A DNA stretch of 5,297 nt from JAJZMF01 sp035702845 (GTDB lineage: Bacteria; Actinomycetota; Acidimicrobiia; Acidimicrobiales; Palsa-688): positions 1 to 5,297 of the forward strand of contig DASSZK010000268.1 in assembly GCA_035702845.1 (NCBI GenBank). The letters are read 5' to 3'. The notes beneath the pieces are model-generated. The model was not told the DNA's origin, made no database searches, and saw only the letters and a program-made list of their open reading frames with translations. Position numbers and translations under genes: made by a program. Each line of letters opens with the position of its first letter. The first letter of the stretch is position 1. Shown here piece by piece: positions 5,118 through 5,297 of this stretch.

Positions 5118-5297
5118 CACAGCTGCTCGAGAAGGGCTACTGCGAGGCAGGCGATCCCTTCGCTTCGGCCCAGGGCCCCCAGGCCCTCACCTCGCTTACC
5201 CTTCACCGACACCGGAGCGCCCACCAGCGCCGCCAGCTTCGCTTGCATGATGCCCCGGTACGGCGCCAGCTTGGGTGCTTCGGCGATCACAGTGCAG
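5117..5297 (-). CDS. ispF: 2-C-methyl-D-erythritol 2,4-cyclodiphosphate synthase, C-terminal part (cut by window edge)
   Basis: Only the last 59 residues are present, ending in TGA at 5119-5117; the 5' end lies beyond the right edge. CTVIAEAPKLAPYRGIM and the closing GEGLGALGRSEGIACLAVAL are diagnostic of IspF, the enzyme that makes the cyclic diphosphate in the non-mevalonate isoprenoid pathway. The conserved glutamate and the arginine of the loop TEKLGFTGRGEG in E. coli IspF are kept. The ATTT stretch before them is GKRG here and the loop Phe is Ala, so the nucleotide-contact segment is divergent. The zinc ligands are N-terminal and not visible. The gene runs into rlmB with a one-base overlap, so they form one operon. 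Confidence 0.92.
   Translation of the reverse strand, partial: CTVIAEAPKLAPYRGIMQAKLAALVGAPVSVKGKRGEGLGALGRSEGIACLAVALLEQL

Noticed and set aside
4192..5250. Long open frame of about 350 codons on the + strand
   Set aside because: It is antisense to rlmB and ispF, rich in Ser/Pro/Ala/Arg as expected of a high-GC shadow frame, and has no recognisable domain.

Overview
The window is dense, high-GC bacterial chromosome. It carries six complete protein genes I can place in a family or describe, one complete gene recognised only as a membrane protein, and one truncated gene at the right edge. GC-rich codon use, strong AAGGAGG-type ribosome binding sites, GTG/TTG starts, a protein of the F420-dependent luciferase-like class, and GGGTA-type stress-promoter motifs all suggest an actinomycetote. 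A lineage near Acidimicrobiia is possible, but that is an inference.

Layout, left to right. (1) 1-234 is non-coding: a 17-bp triple tandem repeat, a small hairpin, a possible stress-sigma promoter, and a second tandem duplication ending beside the ribosome binding site. (2) 235-792 (+) is a PfpI/DJ-1 family protein with an intact Glu/Cys/His site. (3) 954-1118 (+) is a 54-residue hydrophobic protein behind a GGTTT/GGGTA promoter candidate. (4) 1130-1208 holds two hairpins, the second a good terminator candidate. (5) 1250-1645 (+) is a HypA-like zinc protein whose nickel-binding histidine is replaced. It overlaps by 4 bp a four-helix membrane protein at 1642-2112 (+). (6) 2109-3278 (-) is a mandelate racemase-type enolase-superfamily enzyme. 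It is divergent from 3363-4319 (+), an F420-dependent oxidoreductase related to F420-dependent glucose-6-phosphate dehydrogenase. Their 84-bp spacer has a mirrored TACCC/GGGTA element and a perfect 16-bp duplication. (7) On the minus strand, ispF (3' end only) runs into an rlmB-type 23S rRNA 2'-O-methyltransferase at 4323-5117.

How the parts may fit. The PfpI protein and the hydrophobic peptide look like a general-stress pair under one alternative sigma factor. The racemase-type enzyme and the F420 enzyme could be consecutive steps on a sugar or sugar acid, one oxidising and the other dehydrating or epimerising; this is a hypothesis from family membership and divergent arrangement. ispF-rlmB is ordinary housekeeping. 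I found no phage, CRISPR, toxin-antitoxin, transposon or tRNA signal. The most unusual item is the HypA-like/membrane-protein pair with no visible hydrogenase or urease context.
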